DNA of 64,000 nt from Dendrobium chrysotoxum (taxonomy: Eukaryota > Streptophyta > Magnoliopsida > Asparagales > Orchidaceae). The notes under the pieces are model-generated. The model was not told the DNA's origin. It did no database searches and saw only the letters and a program-made list of their open reading frames with translations. Below, one piece after another: positions 48,561-60,223 of this stretch (position 1 is its first letter; each line of letters begins with the position of its first letter). Location of the stretch: assembly GCA_019925795.1 (NCBI GenBank), contig CM034307.1:248001-312000 (forward strand), in the 5' to 3' direction. Position numbers and translations under genes: made by a program.

Positions 48561-50962
48561 TTGTTGACCAATACTAATCCATGATTTCTTTAGTCTGTTG
48601 GTAGCATTGTGCTCAGAGAAAGAAGCTCTAAATCGTACGGAAACCATTAATCTCATTGCACTGTTTCCATTGACACATTCTTCGGTTTCAACACTTAAAA
48701 TCTGTCCAGTCTATTATGTAATGCTCACTTGCGTGTATCAGCTATCACAATACCATTTTGAATCTTAAATAACTAACACATGACCTGTCAGCTAGACTTT
48801 TTTTGATTATAGAACTTTTTGAAGTCCGAAATAAACAAAAGAGAATATAATTACGCATTGTCATGTTATAGCCTGTAAACTTATAAGTATTCTATTTTTT
48901 CATGTTATTTACGAAATTCCAGAATATAGTTAAGGACAGAACATGACCTATATGGGATTTAAATATTACAATGAGAACCTGTGCACACAAATTATGCTGT
49001 TATAAGGTTTTTTACAATGCTCTACGTACATTATCATCATGCAATATTATGTTTTATAATTTTCACTCGATTGTTAAAAAATTTCTCCTTGTACTTTAAG
49101 TACAATTTTAGACTGTTTTTCAGTGATTGGTGCATTATTTAGTGGTTTCCACTTACCAAGCTTGTGTATGTTTCCATGACGTCTTTATTGTGATAAACAT
49201 GTACGAGTATTTTGTGCTTGTGCTTTACATTTCATAAAGATTGGGATGTGCACTTCAACTAGGAGATTTGCTAGCCTCGTTTTTGTTGACTTTTTCTATA
49301 AAGTTTTTTATTTGCAATGGAGTATTTCTTTCATTGCCACCGCTGTGGTTATACTGCATTTAAGTTGCTCACTATTCAATTCAACACCGCAATCACTTAT
49401 ATTATTGGTCAAACAATATTAGCAAGCCTCCATTGCCATGTCCCCTGGTGTAGCTTTTCAGTTTACGAGTCTAGAATAGCATATAGTTTTAATAAATTTG
49501 CTAGCTTCACTCGTCTTTTTTTTATAAATGCTTCTCTTCTTTGAGTGATTCAGATTTTGAAGTTCCTAATGTTGTATATCTGTAAGAAAGGAATATTTCA
49601 CTTTATCTGGATTGCTTCATTTAATCTTCATATTTGTTTCATTTTTTTTGCTTGTATATGATTTCGACCATTTTGTTTTCCATTTTTTGGCTGTTGTGAT
49701 TATCATTTTTCTTCAAGTTCAGCGAGCAAATACTGAGCAACTTCTTACTGCTATTATTAATAACATGTTTTCTTAATTATTGCATGACATGTTTGTAGTT
49801 TTTTCAGTTTCCCTTGTAGTTTTTGAAACAATTTCAGAAGCAATTGCAGAGATCAAAGAGTTTTCAATTATAATCGCATAATAATAAGTTTATATATTAT
49901 GTTCTTGCTCTCAAGGTTAGTAGAATTAATATTTTATAATTTCACATATATTATTTTTATTTGACATTATCTTAACAGGTGAGTGCTTAATCTTATCAAC
50001 TAAATTTAAAGTTGAAAATTGAAGGAATATTTAATATTGAAATAATTTCAAAGATTGACTAGAAGATTTCATCAACTCTTTTTGAAAGATTGAATTAAGT
50101 TGTTTATGAACTCAAAGTAGCGTCTCAAATGAGTTGTTTTCATTGTATTTGTTAGGTTTTATTTGTTTTATTTATATGTATGAGTTGCAATCGGCTCTCA
50201 GAGCTAGAGCTCTCCTAATTAGTATACTATATATTTTGATTTGTAATGGGCCGTTTTATTCTTTCTATGGCTAGTCGCTTGTTCTTGAAATGTACTAAAG
50301 CTAAGGTTACGAGCAAGAGAGACTATGTGAGAAAAGCATACTGATAGACTAATTGTAGAGTCATGTTTGCTATCTTTAGATACTGTGTAGCTAGCAGCAC
50401 TTCTCCCACTCTGACTTTTCTTTTTGTGTTCCCATCATGAACAAAATCTATGTATCAGCAATGCCAACAATAAGAAAGCATTGGTGGACTTGATGTTACG
50501 ACATAAGCATGAATTTATGAATTCCCACCTTTGTATGGTGTCAATCCCGCATACGCTGGTTCCACAACTTGTCAAGACTTAGAAGAGTTTATCCTTATAC
50601 CTTCACCCCCAAGCCTCCCCCCTCCCCGTTTCCCTCCATTCTTTTTGATATCAAGTCCACGACTTGTCTGCCAAACCCCTCTTACTAGTTTTGGATATTA
50701 TTAATTAATGTGATTTTTTGTAGGTATAATTACATACAAGTAAACCAAAATGCCATCATCCATCTAAGGCCATCATATCTTCACCTATTCATTCATGCAC
50801 ACAAGTACAGCTTAGCATTGCATACTTGGTCATATTCCAATATCTATGCAGATGAACAGTAGAAGTTTCTTTTATTAGGAAAACTTCAATTATTAATTAT
50901 GAATTCAAATGATCTAAACTTTTTTTTTTACAGTAGCAATATCAGAATAAAGGAATATAGAT
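48561..50962. other. Intergenic sequence, nothing recognised
   Basis: AT-rich DNA with only short random frames. No transposon ends, RNA genes or exon-like segments could be supported. Confidence 0.45.
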
Positions 50963-50971
50963 TAAATTTTA

Positions 50972-53336
50972 GGGGATTAACATACATAGCACTCGAAATT
51001 TTCTCATTTACATTTTAACACCCAAACTTCAATATTTACATAATCTAATACCTTCTTAACTCAGTTAGCCTTGCCCTAACCAGCTTTGTCGCAACTTCAT
51101 TTTCTTGTCTTGTCGATGCGTTGCCCTAGTAAGCTCTGTCGCAACTTTGCCGATTTTGTCAATGCGTTCACTTAGCAAAGCTCCAATGCGACTTTCTTTT
51201 CTCTACACCAGCCCCATTGGTGCGTTGCCGTAGTTAGCTTAGTCACCACTTCCTTATGTTTCATCGAACAACAACATGCGACAAAGGCAACTGGATCGGC
51301 GGCGAGCAAAGGTGTCAACGACGATGGAATTGGTGAGATAAGAAGCTGTGCGAGAGCGAGATAGGATCTTTGATGCAGGACTATGATGCTTTTAAATGAA
51401 AACTAGGACTTGCACAACTTATTAAAGAACATTACGTGATTAAATCTACTAGCAAGAGAAACGAAGAGATAAAACAAAGGAGAGATGCTTGCGTTTAGGC
51501 TAAACTACATATAAAGACTTGCACAAACAAAATAGATTAGAAAATTAAATTAAGGCTAACATAGTAAACGTTCATTCGTAATCCCTTGATTAACAATGAG
51601 ATTAATAGCAAGAAAGTACACTCAATAAAACCCTACGTTTACTAGGCTTTAGCAGGATTAAGCAGAACGATCCTTTTGCGCTTCTGTCATCATTCACAAA
51701 GTTAGAGAGCAACGAAATAATTGAAATAAGAAAGAAAGGTCAACCGTAGGTGGTGGGGAATCGTCGCCGGAGGAAGTCCTTTGATTTGCTAATGATACCG
51801 GCGATGATTGGTAGAAGACGATGGATGCAGTCCTTGAAGGGAGATGGTGACGCAATCGGGATGGTGGCGGGCGTGAAGCGGCCGACGATAGTCCACTTTC
51901 CTTTGGACCTTTGGTCGTCAATCGTATCAACTAGAGGAATGTGGATCCGCCCAAAGTATTCTTCGACGGTGGTTTCGTAGTCAAACCCTACGTCGAAGAA
52001 GGGGGAGCGGAGTATGTCAATGTTGTCTTGATCATCTAGCACCAAGCCCGAATCCCAAGGGCGAGCTTCCATTCATAGCGAGTGGGCCGGAGGATGGTTG
52101 AATTCGATTAACCTTTGCTGTCCTTGAAGTATTGTTGTGAGGGAGGAGGAGTTTTCTCTTGAAATCCAAGGGAAAAGAGGAGGGGAAGGTGGTCGGCCAA
52201 GAGGGGGGGCGGGTAGGGGAGTTAGGGTTAGGGTTTTAGGAGAGGTTCCAAATTCCAAAATCTGAAATTATCTTCAGATTTTTGAAATTGGGAGGGAACT
52301 AGGATAGGAAATTAAAATAAGGAAAGGGAGAAGATTGGAGAGAGAGAGGGAGAGAGAGGGGGCGGGTTAGGGGTAAGGGGCCGGCGGCTATAGGAAGGAG
52401 AGAGGGGGCGTGGGGGCTTAATTAGGGATTGCCTAATTTAGAATAAGTAAATTAGGAAGGCTCTAATTAATCCAATTAAAGTTTAAATTCAATTTAGAAT
52501 TAATTAGGCAACATTTCCTAAAATAGATTGAGTTAATTTTGGAAAGTTTTAATTCAAATTTGAATTGAATTTGAACTTTGAATTCTTTCCTAATAATACC
52601 CAACTTAATTTAGGAAATTAATTCAAGTGGGAGGGAAGGGGAAGGTGGCAAGTGGGCCGGCGGCTTGGTGAGGGTGGATGGGGTGGTTGGCCGGCGGTGG
52701 AGGGAGGATGGTTGGGCCGTGGGTTAGGGTAAGGGGTGGGAACTTGGCCGTGAGGTGGTGGGGCTGCCGTAGGGTTGGGGAAGAGAGGAGGAGGCCGGCG
52801 GTGGGTTGGAGAAGGAGGGGAGGAAAAATCCAACGGAGCGACCACGAATCCGACACGTCTAGATTGGTGGGTGTTGCGCACTCTCCCTCTCCTAGGGATT
52901 CTTCTCAAGAGCTCTCAAGACTCAACTCACAAACACAAGAGTGGAAAATTATGTCGTAATCATTCATTCATTCATTACCTCAAAACAATACAAAGGAGGC
53001 TTTTAAATAGCCTTAAACAAAAGACCAACAAAAGACAAACATGCCCTCATGGGCTTACAATCAAAACACCCATAAGTAAGGGTACGACGGTAACTAAAAT
53101 AAAAGAAAACAAAGGCATAATTAAACTCAAAAATATAAAGACTCGATCGTGGCCGTAGATCGACGGCCACGTCTCCGGTAGACTTTCCAAGTGTGGATGT
53201 CCTCATCAATCTTGATGGTATTTGAGGGTAAGTATTTGCTCATATTTAAAATTTTAAGTCTTATATGTGTAAATAATAAAGTTTAGATGTTCAATATGTA
53301 AATAAGAGTTTTGAGTGCTATGCATATAAATCCTCC
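50972..53336. mobile_element. Mutator-type MITE, interrupted by a solo LTR
   Basis: The left end (ggggattaacatacatagca, then ctcgaaattttctcatttac) and the inverse of the right end (ggaggatttatatgcatagc, then actcaaaactcttatttac) are related over about 85 bp. The 9-bp flanks TAAATTTTA at 50963-50971 and 53337-53345 are identical, the duplication size expected for Mutator-like elements. Without the nested solo LTR and its duplication, about 522 bp remain, with a GC-richer core near 51060-51365 and no transposase. The AT-rich, partly palindromic duplication makes the superfamily call less certain than the presence of the element. Confidence 0.75.
51371..53208 (-). mobile_element. Solo LTR (family S) nested in the Mutator-type MITE
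   Basis: 1838 bp, beginning TGATGCAGGAC and ending TCCTCATCA, flanked by the perfect 5-bp duplication ATCTT (51366-51370 and 53209-53213). It shares its right terminus, GC-rich ggccggcgg segments, an AT-rich gaatttgaa-type stretch and an acatgccc(c/t)...gggct phrase with the insert at 8997-10682, so both belong to one LTR family. A TATA-like minus-strand segment (near 53005) suggests minus-strand polarity. No internal domain or second LTR is present. Open frames at 51694-52958 are low-complexity and unsupported. Confidence 0.88.
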
Positions 53337-53345
53337 TAAATTTTA

Positions 53346-56300
53346 ATATTACTACAATTGATTTCTCTTTATTGATTGGGGCAAATTATTAACATACCAT
53401 AGTCCTAATTAAATTATGCTGAGATTGATTTTTTATCCTAAAATTAGCATCAAAATATCTGGTCTTTTTATCCAATCTCCATGGTTATATGAAATAATAT
53501 CTAATTGACCTTATTGAAAGATTGTTTTGTAAATTAATCATGATTTTTATCAAATTGTTTGAATGTAATACATTCTCTTAAACAAATCGAGGATATAAAA
53601 ACTAGATAAACATATGATATATCCTCTAGAACAAGGATTTGTGGATTTAAATAATAATCAATCAAGCAGGCTAGGTTTCTATATTAATTTATTAATAAGT
53701 ATAACAACTGATAAAGGTAATTGTTAGAAAGATAATCCGTAACTTATGATAGTTATTGCATCATGAGGAAAAGAAGGAATACATGAAGCTTTTGTTTGAA
53801 TGATAGCTTTATTTGAGTGGAAGTAAAAGGAAAAAATTTGAAACGTTCAAATCAATTATTCTGGACTCATAAGCAACCAAAAATTTGTTGGGAATAATTT
53901 TCTCCATTTTCTAATCCAGGCAAGCCAAATAAACAGCTGAATCTGAAGTCTTGGAACTATTTTAAAAAGTTGAGAAACATGTATTCTTAATTCATATAAA
54001 TGTCGCTGCAATAGCATCCAACTATCACCGAGATACATATGGAATTATTTGGAGATTCTATGATTTTTAGAAAATTGTGCTTGATATGTGAAAGGATATG
54101 ATTGTTGTTGAGATTTCATGAAGTCAGTTCTCCAAAGTTGCAGCCACATAGCACCAGTAATTTAAGGGGGTTTTGGAGTACATGGCCTCCCAACATAGAT
54201 TAAAACTATTTCAAGACTTTCCTATGATGGTGAAAGACTGGATTCTGATTAAAACCCAGATGATGCAAAGTTTTGATTGGGTTAATATTTCTCCAATTGT
54301 TATAATGCTGGCCAAGCACAGCCAACCTTTTCCTCAAACAGATCTATGTTATCGTCGTCAACATCCCACTGAACTCGTGAAAACTCTAAACAGATTGCTA
54401 CATTTTGTGGTTTGAGTTGAATTATTTTTCATTTCATTTTTCTACTGTGTGATGTATAGTTTTACATGGCTATGATCTGTGAGTTAGTTTGCTATAGCCT
54501 TATGTTGAAATTCAAAGATCAAAGCATCAAGGGATTTCAAAATCTGGGTACACTTTGATGGATAACAAGATGATTTGCTAAAGTTTTTAGAGTTCGTAAT
54601 TCATTGTAGCTAGTAATACTGCTAATGGAACTGTTTCTTAGCACTGCTCCTGCAGCTCAAGCGGCGATACTATATCATTGACTTGTTGCAGCGTGTTGTT
54701 TGGGCTCTTTAAGAAATTTTATTTGATTTCATATTTGATTGTATTCTAGCTTATTCTCTTTCCTTTTTTTAATTAATTTATTATTTTTTTATTTTTTATT
54801 TTTTTATTTTTATTTTTATTTTTTATTCTCTTTCCTGTTGTATGGCTAAGATCTGATTTTTATAAATGTTTAGACTTACTAGGATTTATTGTTGTATCAA
54901 AAGCTTTATTATTACACTTAATTTTCCAGGGTGAAGAATGGAATATTTTTCTTAAACGAATTTCTGTGCAGTGGTTTGCAAATGCTTTCTTTGTTTCAAA
55001 GCATCCTATTAGCATATGTGGTTAATAGGTTATCCTCTTGAAATTTTTTGTTTTTTAAAAAATCATACTCTTGATTGAATTCTCTTCCCCCTCTAGTAAT
55101 AGACATAACATACACAATTTCATTCTAATTAGACTGATTTTTAATCAGTATTAGTTTTCATTAGCTTTACTTTCCGGATGATTGTTACGTTTTTCCTGAA
55201 TAATTTCTTCTGTTCTCCACAATTGTTCATAAGTTGATAACTTGAAGCTCTCTGGTAATTCTATTTTGCGTCTAACTTTCATAACTTTTTATTTCTGGAT
55301 GTCGAGACAAGATATTCTGAGCGATCTTCTAAATAGCATTGTGTGACACATGAAATCAATATTTTTGTTACTCCAATTCTCCTAAATGACTCGGTGCATG
55401 AACGAGATTTTTAAACTTAAAATTTATCAACTCCCCTTCCACCCAATCGTGTCATTTATGCTTTCAGTAAACATAATAATTATAACATTTTGATAAGATC
55501 CTTTCCCCGTGAAGTGTTTTCTCTCAAATGATGTTTGTTTGACTAGTTAAAGTTATTAATTAACTTGAGCTGTACTGTATGAATTAATGTATCCATCATA
55601 TTTTGCTAATGACCAACAATTCTTGATCTCAACCGCCAATTATTTGACAAGTTGATCATTATTGTTAATGAATATTTGGCACCCAGACTCTCATAGGCGC
55701 TTCTTCCTATTGACTATTTAGCATGATCGTTTTAGCTTGTGCCACGTTCAATGCCTCCCTACTTCTCATAAGTTCTTCCAAATTTAAACCACCCAAGTTT
55801 TGTTCCATTTTTATCTCTCTTGAGTTTGAAGTTCAGCGATGAGAACCATAGACGGCCTATCGTAAATTGAGCGGTTCAATTGAGTAAATTTCTTATAGTT
55901 TCTTTGGTCACTCAGTTCCAAATAGTTTTGTAGTAATTATCTATATCTGATTCTTATTTCTTATGTTCATATTACTTGATCATCATGTATGTTATTTACT
56001 CTTTGGAAAGTAGTTAATGAGATGGTCGAAGCAACCATAAAACTAGCAAATATTAATTATTTTTTACGATGTAAAGAGAAACATATTTAATCAGTATGCA
56101 TTGTTGGTATAAATCAATTTAAACCTTTAAACCAATCAAAGCCAATTATTGAACTTGTGCAAAAATGATCCTGGTTGATCAGAATTGATTCTATTTTGGC
56201 TTGCTAACAAATGAAATTGCACCCTATTATTATCCTTGTTTGTGCATGCATTGATAAGCTTGATTCAGCCCTCAGATGAAATTAAAAGGATTAAATTCTT

Positions 56301-57160
56301 TCCTATAAAAACAGGATGCGACAACTCTTTCCTTTAAACTCCAGAATTCTCTCATGATAAATGCAAGCAGTATTTAGTGCGGACTCAATAGCCATCCCCT
56401 GCTCAGTTATGTACGTGAGTTCGGGGTTACTTTCCTTGCATCCTTGGGTATAGCCATTGTTAGTCTGCACTTCATGTGTTGGGCCTCTTTTGTTTTGAAC
56501 GAGTCATATTCTAGTTTTTTATGTTGATTAAATTGTGACATCTCCAGTCAGTGCTCAAGGTGTATTTTTATGATTTTTTTGATCATTGTGATACTACAAT
56601 AATGCTGCAAGGACGTGGTAGTACTGAATTATTAGTCAATGAATCACTGCACTTCAGCCTATCAGTGAGTTTGCATTCCAGAAGAGAGCTTTCCTGTTAC
56701 TGTTTTTATAATATAATTTCGGTACTCTTAGGATGAGTTTAAACAGAGTATATAGCAGATATCTCACTTTTGGGGACAAAAATTAGCGGTCAGTCTGTAT
56801 ACTACAATCACAACAAATCATGGGTGAGGCTATGGCGAGAAGCATAATTAGGGTGATGATAGTTTATTAATAATTTTCAACAAAATAGGAAACAATAGAG
56901 TCTACATATTCAATATCATTGTGATGGCAATATGAAGGTGGTGCAAGTGGAGAGAGAGGAAAATTAGCTGGACAAAATACTGATTAGTCTGAAAATTTAA
57001 TTATGGTTAGTATTGCATAATTATCTATATATAACTATTGAGATTTCTCATGAAATAAAAGTAGTTCCTTTCGGGAATGAGGCTGCCTGACTTGCTTTAA
57101 TCCATTTCATCCTTCATTTACATAAATTTGTGTCTAACCAATACATGTTATTTTGCATAA
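53346..57160. other. Intergenic sequence, nothing recognised
   Basis: AT-rich, including a T/A-only run at about 54760-54830. There are no supportable exons, transposon ends or RNA genes. Confidence 0.45.
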
Positions 57161-57169
57161 AATCTGGCA

Positions 57170-57800
57170 TAATTTTAGGCAAATAACCCATGTAGATCTC
57201 CAAGGGATTCTTTGAGGCAAGTAAAAGCGAGCCCTCGTCACTAACCGAGTGTACAACTTGGTTGAAGGCGAACAGTCAACAATCCAAAGACATAGGATGC
57301 TTGCTGTTGTAATCTCGTAGGAGATACCCCATTGACATGCTCATTGCCTCCTTTTGATCATCTGCTTGTGGATGGATGGCAGTGGTCCTCTTAAGCTTTG
57401 TATTTATCATAAGCCACACACGTTGCTAGGAATGGCTTGTGAGTTAACTAACTCTCTATCCATCACAATGGAGTTGGAAAGTCTGAAGCTGTGCCCAGAC
57501 ATGTTGGAACAAGAATTTGGTAGCATCTTCGTCAGTGATAATTTTTTTTATAGATCAAAATTGTCATCATGGAAATGCGATCCACTACTACAAAGAAGTA
57601 ATGGTGGTCCATTTTTGTCTTTTGCAGTAATCCTGAAAAGTCCATAGAAACGCTCTCTCATGGGTGACTAGTCACTGACAGCAGTGTGCACAATCGAGCT
57701 TTCGATTTACAGACTTGAAAAATGCTGCTTGGTATGTACCTTTTACCAAACTTGCTCACATAGCATTGTAAGTTTTGCCAAGTTTATTCTATTTCAAAGG
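57170..57800 (-). pseudogene. Degenerate Ty3/gypsy integrase fragment
   Basis: On the minus strand, broken frames give GKTYAMLCEQVWKRY, SMDFSGLLQKTK, FFVVVDRIS, NTKLKRTTAIHPQADDQKEA and KNPLEIYMGYLP. In order, these match the zinc-binding region, the first catalytic Asp (MDF), the FVVVDRFSK segment, the TKL...HPQTDGQTE segment and the SPFEIVYG segment of Ty3 integrases. Stops are frequent and the key middle Asp region is lost. It is more diverged than the chromovirus at 8937 and no LTRs were found nearby. Confidence 0.7.
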
Positions 57801-59058
57801 TTCCAACCTCTTTGAGTTCGTGTGCTCGCCTTTAGTATGCATAGCTATCCTCCTTCCTAAATGAGATCATCTCTCCAATTCTTAAGGGGATCCCGGCCGG
57901 GCCTTCCCTACAATTTCTTGTCTTTTTGTTTCTATGGACTTGTGATAATAATTTAAAGAACATAAGAATATGACGTTCGATTGTTTTAATGTCATGCTAT
58001 TCTAATGCACTCATCATTTCTATTGATTGTGGATAAGGAAAAATATGATGAATAATATATGCTCAAAACAAATCCAGATGCATTGAATATGAAAAGAATT
58101 TGACTCTTTTTGGGAGAAATTATTTTTATAAATAGTTCACTTGCCTTAAAAAAACAAAAGGATAAGCATAAACTTCATATATGCTCGTTGGACATTGAAA
58201 GCTCCAACTCTGAGCTGGCTGAGAAAATTTCAACACAAGCTGCCAAAAATATGATTAATAGAATCACCAAACAAAATCATTTTTTCACAAAAAAAGGAAT
58301 GTAATTGAATCCATTGAAAAGTGGAGTGAGCACACCATCACCAATAACCTTGCAAGTCACAGTCGCTCAACCTTGCAAGTCACAATCAGCGACGTTGATG
58401 CTAGACTCTCCATAATTAGAGCCATAGTCATAGCATATGCCATCAGTCATTTTATAAGTAGAGAGCTCCTCTTCACCCATTCAGTAGTAAACCGACTCGA
58501 GTAAGGCGACATATAAGATAGTATAGAACAAAGGTTCCATTTTCATCATTGTCATCGGCTTAGAGGACTATGAAGACGTATTTAAGTATACGAATGAGGG
58601 CAAGTGTCAAGAACACAAATGAGAGAGCTCCGAAGATCTCCTCAATTGTCGTTGAGTGCTCATATTTTCTGCAAATGAGCTCTTATAGAGATAAATCAAC
58701 GAGATGCTTAGGTCACTGTGGACCAAGCCAAGACTGTAGTATGCAAGCATGAGCATGGCCCCTCGTGACTCTTGCAAATCAAATATCTACAATTTCATAT
58801 ACCAAAACCCAAAATATCTACAAAAAAGTAGAAAACCTTACTCATCTTGACGGAATTTGAATAGGTTCCATTAGTTTGGTATTAAACTTCCAAGTAAATA
58901 ATGTTATTTTTCTTTCGATTCACAACTGAATGCTAGATGAAATGAAAATTGTTACTTTTGCAGTGAGCTCCAGTTGTGACTTATAAACAATGTTGATGGA
59001 GAAGATTAATTGAAATCAAAGTCATGATTTTATTTGAATAATAAAAAATGAAAGGCTG
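57801..59058. other. Intergenic sequence, nothing recognised
   Basis: AT-rich DNA. A short direct repeat of ccttgcaagtcaca occurs near 58348 and 58372. No genes are supported. Confidence 0.45.
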
Positions 59059-59059
59059 A

Positions 59060-59098
59060 GATTTTATTTGAAAGAAAATTCAAACGGCTTTTATAATA

Positions 59099-59185
<87 letters not shown>

Positions 59186-59220
59186 TGATTTTATTTGAAA
59201 GAAAATTCAAGCGGCTTTTA
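59060..59220. repeat. (AT)n tract flanked by direct repeats
   Basis: An uninterrupted (TA)n run of about 80 bp (59102-59182) lies between two copies of gattttatttgaaagaaaat, each continuing into tcaa(a/g)cggctttta (59060-59094 and 59187-59220). A shorter related piece, catgattttatttga, lies at about 59022-59037. Confidence 0.9.
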
Positions 59221-59826
59221 TGAAAAAAAAATCTCTTTTAATTTAAATAAATGTAAGAACTGTAAAATACAATAAAAAAAGTTTTTATATGTATTTATTT
59301 TGATAGAAATAAAATTTTAAACAGGGATTCAAACACTTGGAAAAAATATATGAACTTGTAAAAAATTAGAAGAATTACTTCATCTGTGGTAACCAGTTGA
59401 AATTTATTAATTATGTGCCTGTTAGCTAATTCAATTTCTAAAATTTTTAAAATTATTCTTTTTTTTAAATTTGTTTATATATATATATTTATTTTCACAC
59501 TCAAATTTAAGACAAAAAGAGCCCATGAATTAATTGGATGAGTTGGGGTGGCCCAATTACAAAATACTTTGGAGGGCTGTTATGACCCAAAATAATTGAG
59601 CTTCGCTATCAAAGTTAACGGCCTAGATCAGTCCGATGGGCTGCGCATGCGGAATGATGAGGGCTTCGTCGAGAACCAGAGCGAGCGGCGGGGCGGCGAC
59701 AATCTTCCGGAATCCAGGGGATTTGATCAAAAGAAATCGTTGTCCAAAATGTATAATTTTGGAAGAATCGAATGGATTGAGATGTTTTGATCTTATCCCA
59801 TTTTTTGTTATTTTCAAATCCTTTTA

Positions 59827-60112
59827 GAGGCTGTTTGGCAACAAGTAGGATTTAACAAGTCCGTTGGGATCCGAAATCATAACTCCTCGCCATTCTTCTG
59901 TTCGATTGGAAGTATCGACCACGACGGGAGCTTGCTCGTTGCGAAGGTAGTCATCTTTCTTCCGTTCGCGCGGTTCTTCGGCCAAATCCCGTAAATCGGC
60001 CGAACTGCCGGATTTAGTAAATCCGGGATTTACGGCAAAAAGAGCGAAACAGTCGTGTTCCCTAAATCCTGTTCGGCAGGATTTAGCATAAATCCTTTAT
60101 CCAAACAGCCCC
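59827..60112. mobile_element. PIF/Harbinger-type MITE upstream of xylulose kinase
   Basis: The inverted ends gaggctgtttgg and ccaaacagcccc enclose 286 bp, flanked by TTA on both sides (59824-59826 and 60113-60115), the usual Harbinger target duplication. Subterminal ggattta/taaatcc motifs are present. The body matches the right part of the composite element at 6942-8082 (for example gtaaatccgggatttacggc). It ends 111 bp before the xylulose kinase start codon. Confidence 0.85.
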
Positions 60113-60130
60113 TTATTGTCACCGTTCTTC

Positions 60131-60223
60131 TATTAAAAGCAGATTTCAGTCGTGCCTTGCCCATAAATTATTCACTCTGAGCTTCGATACGGAGCTGATT
60201 GGATTCATTGAAGAGCGGAGAAG
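60131..60223 (+). promoter_or_regulatory. Putative core promoter and 5'UTR of xylulose kinase
   Basis: TATTAAA at 60131-60137 is the only TATA-like motif close to the start codon, 87 bases upstream of the ATG and 18 bases after the MITE end. If used, it gives a 5'UTR of about 50-60 bases. This is inference from spacing only. Confidence 0.35.

Noticed and set aside
52618..52959. Overlapping Pro-rich and Gly-rich frames
   Set aside because: Same situation in the second solo LTR; both strands are open at once because of composition.
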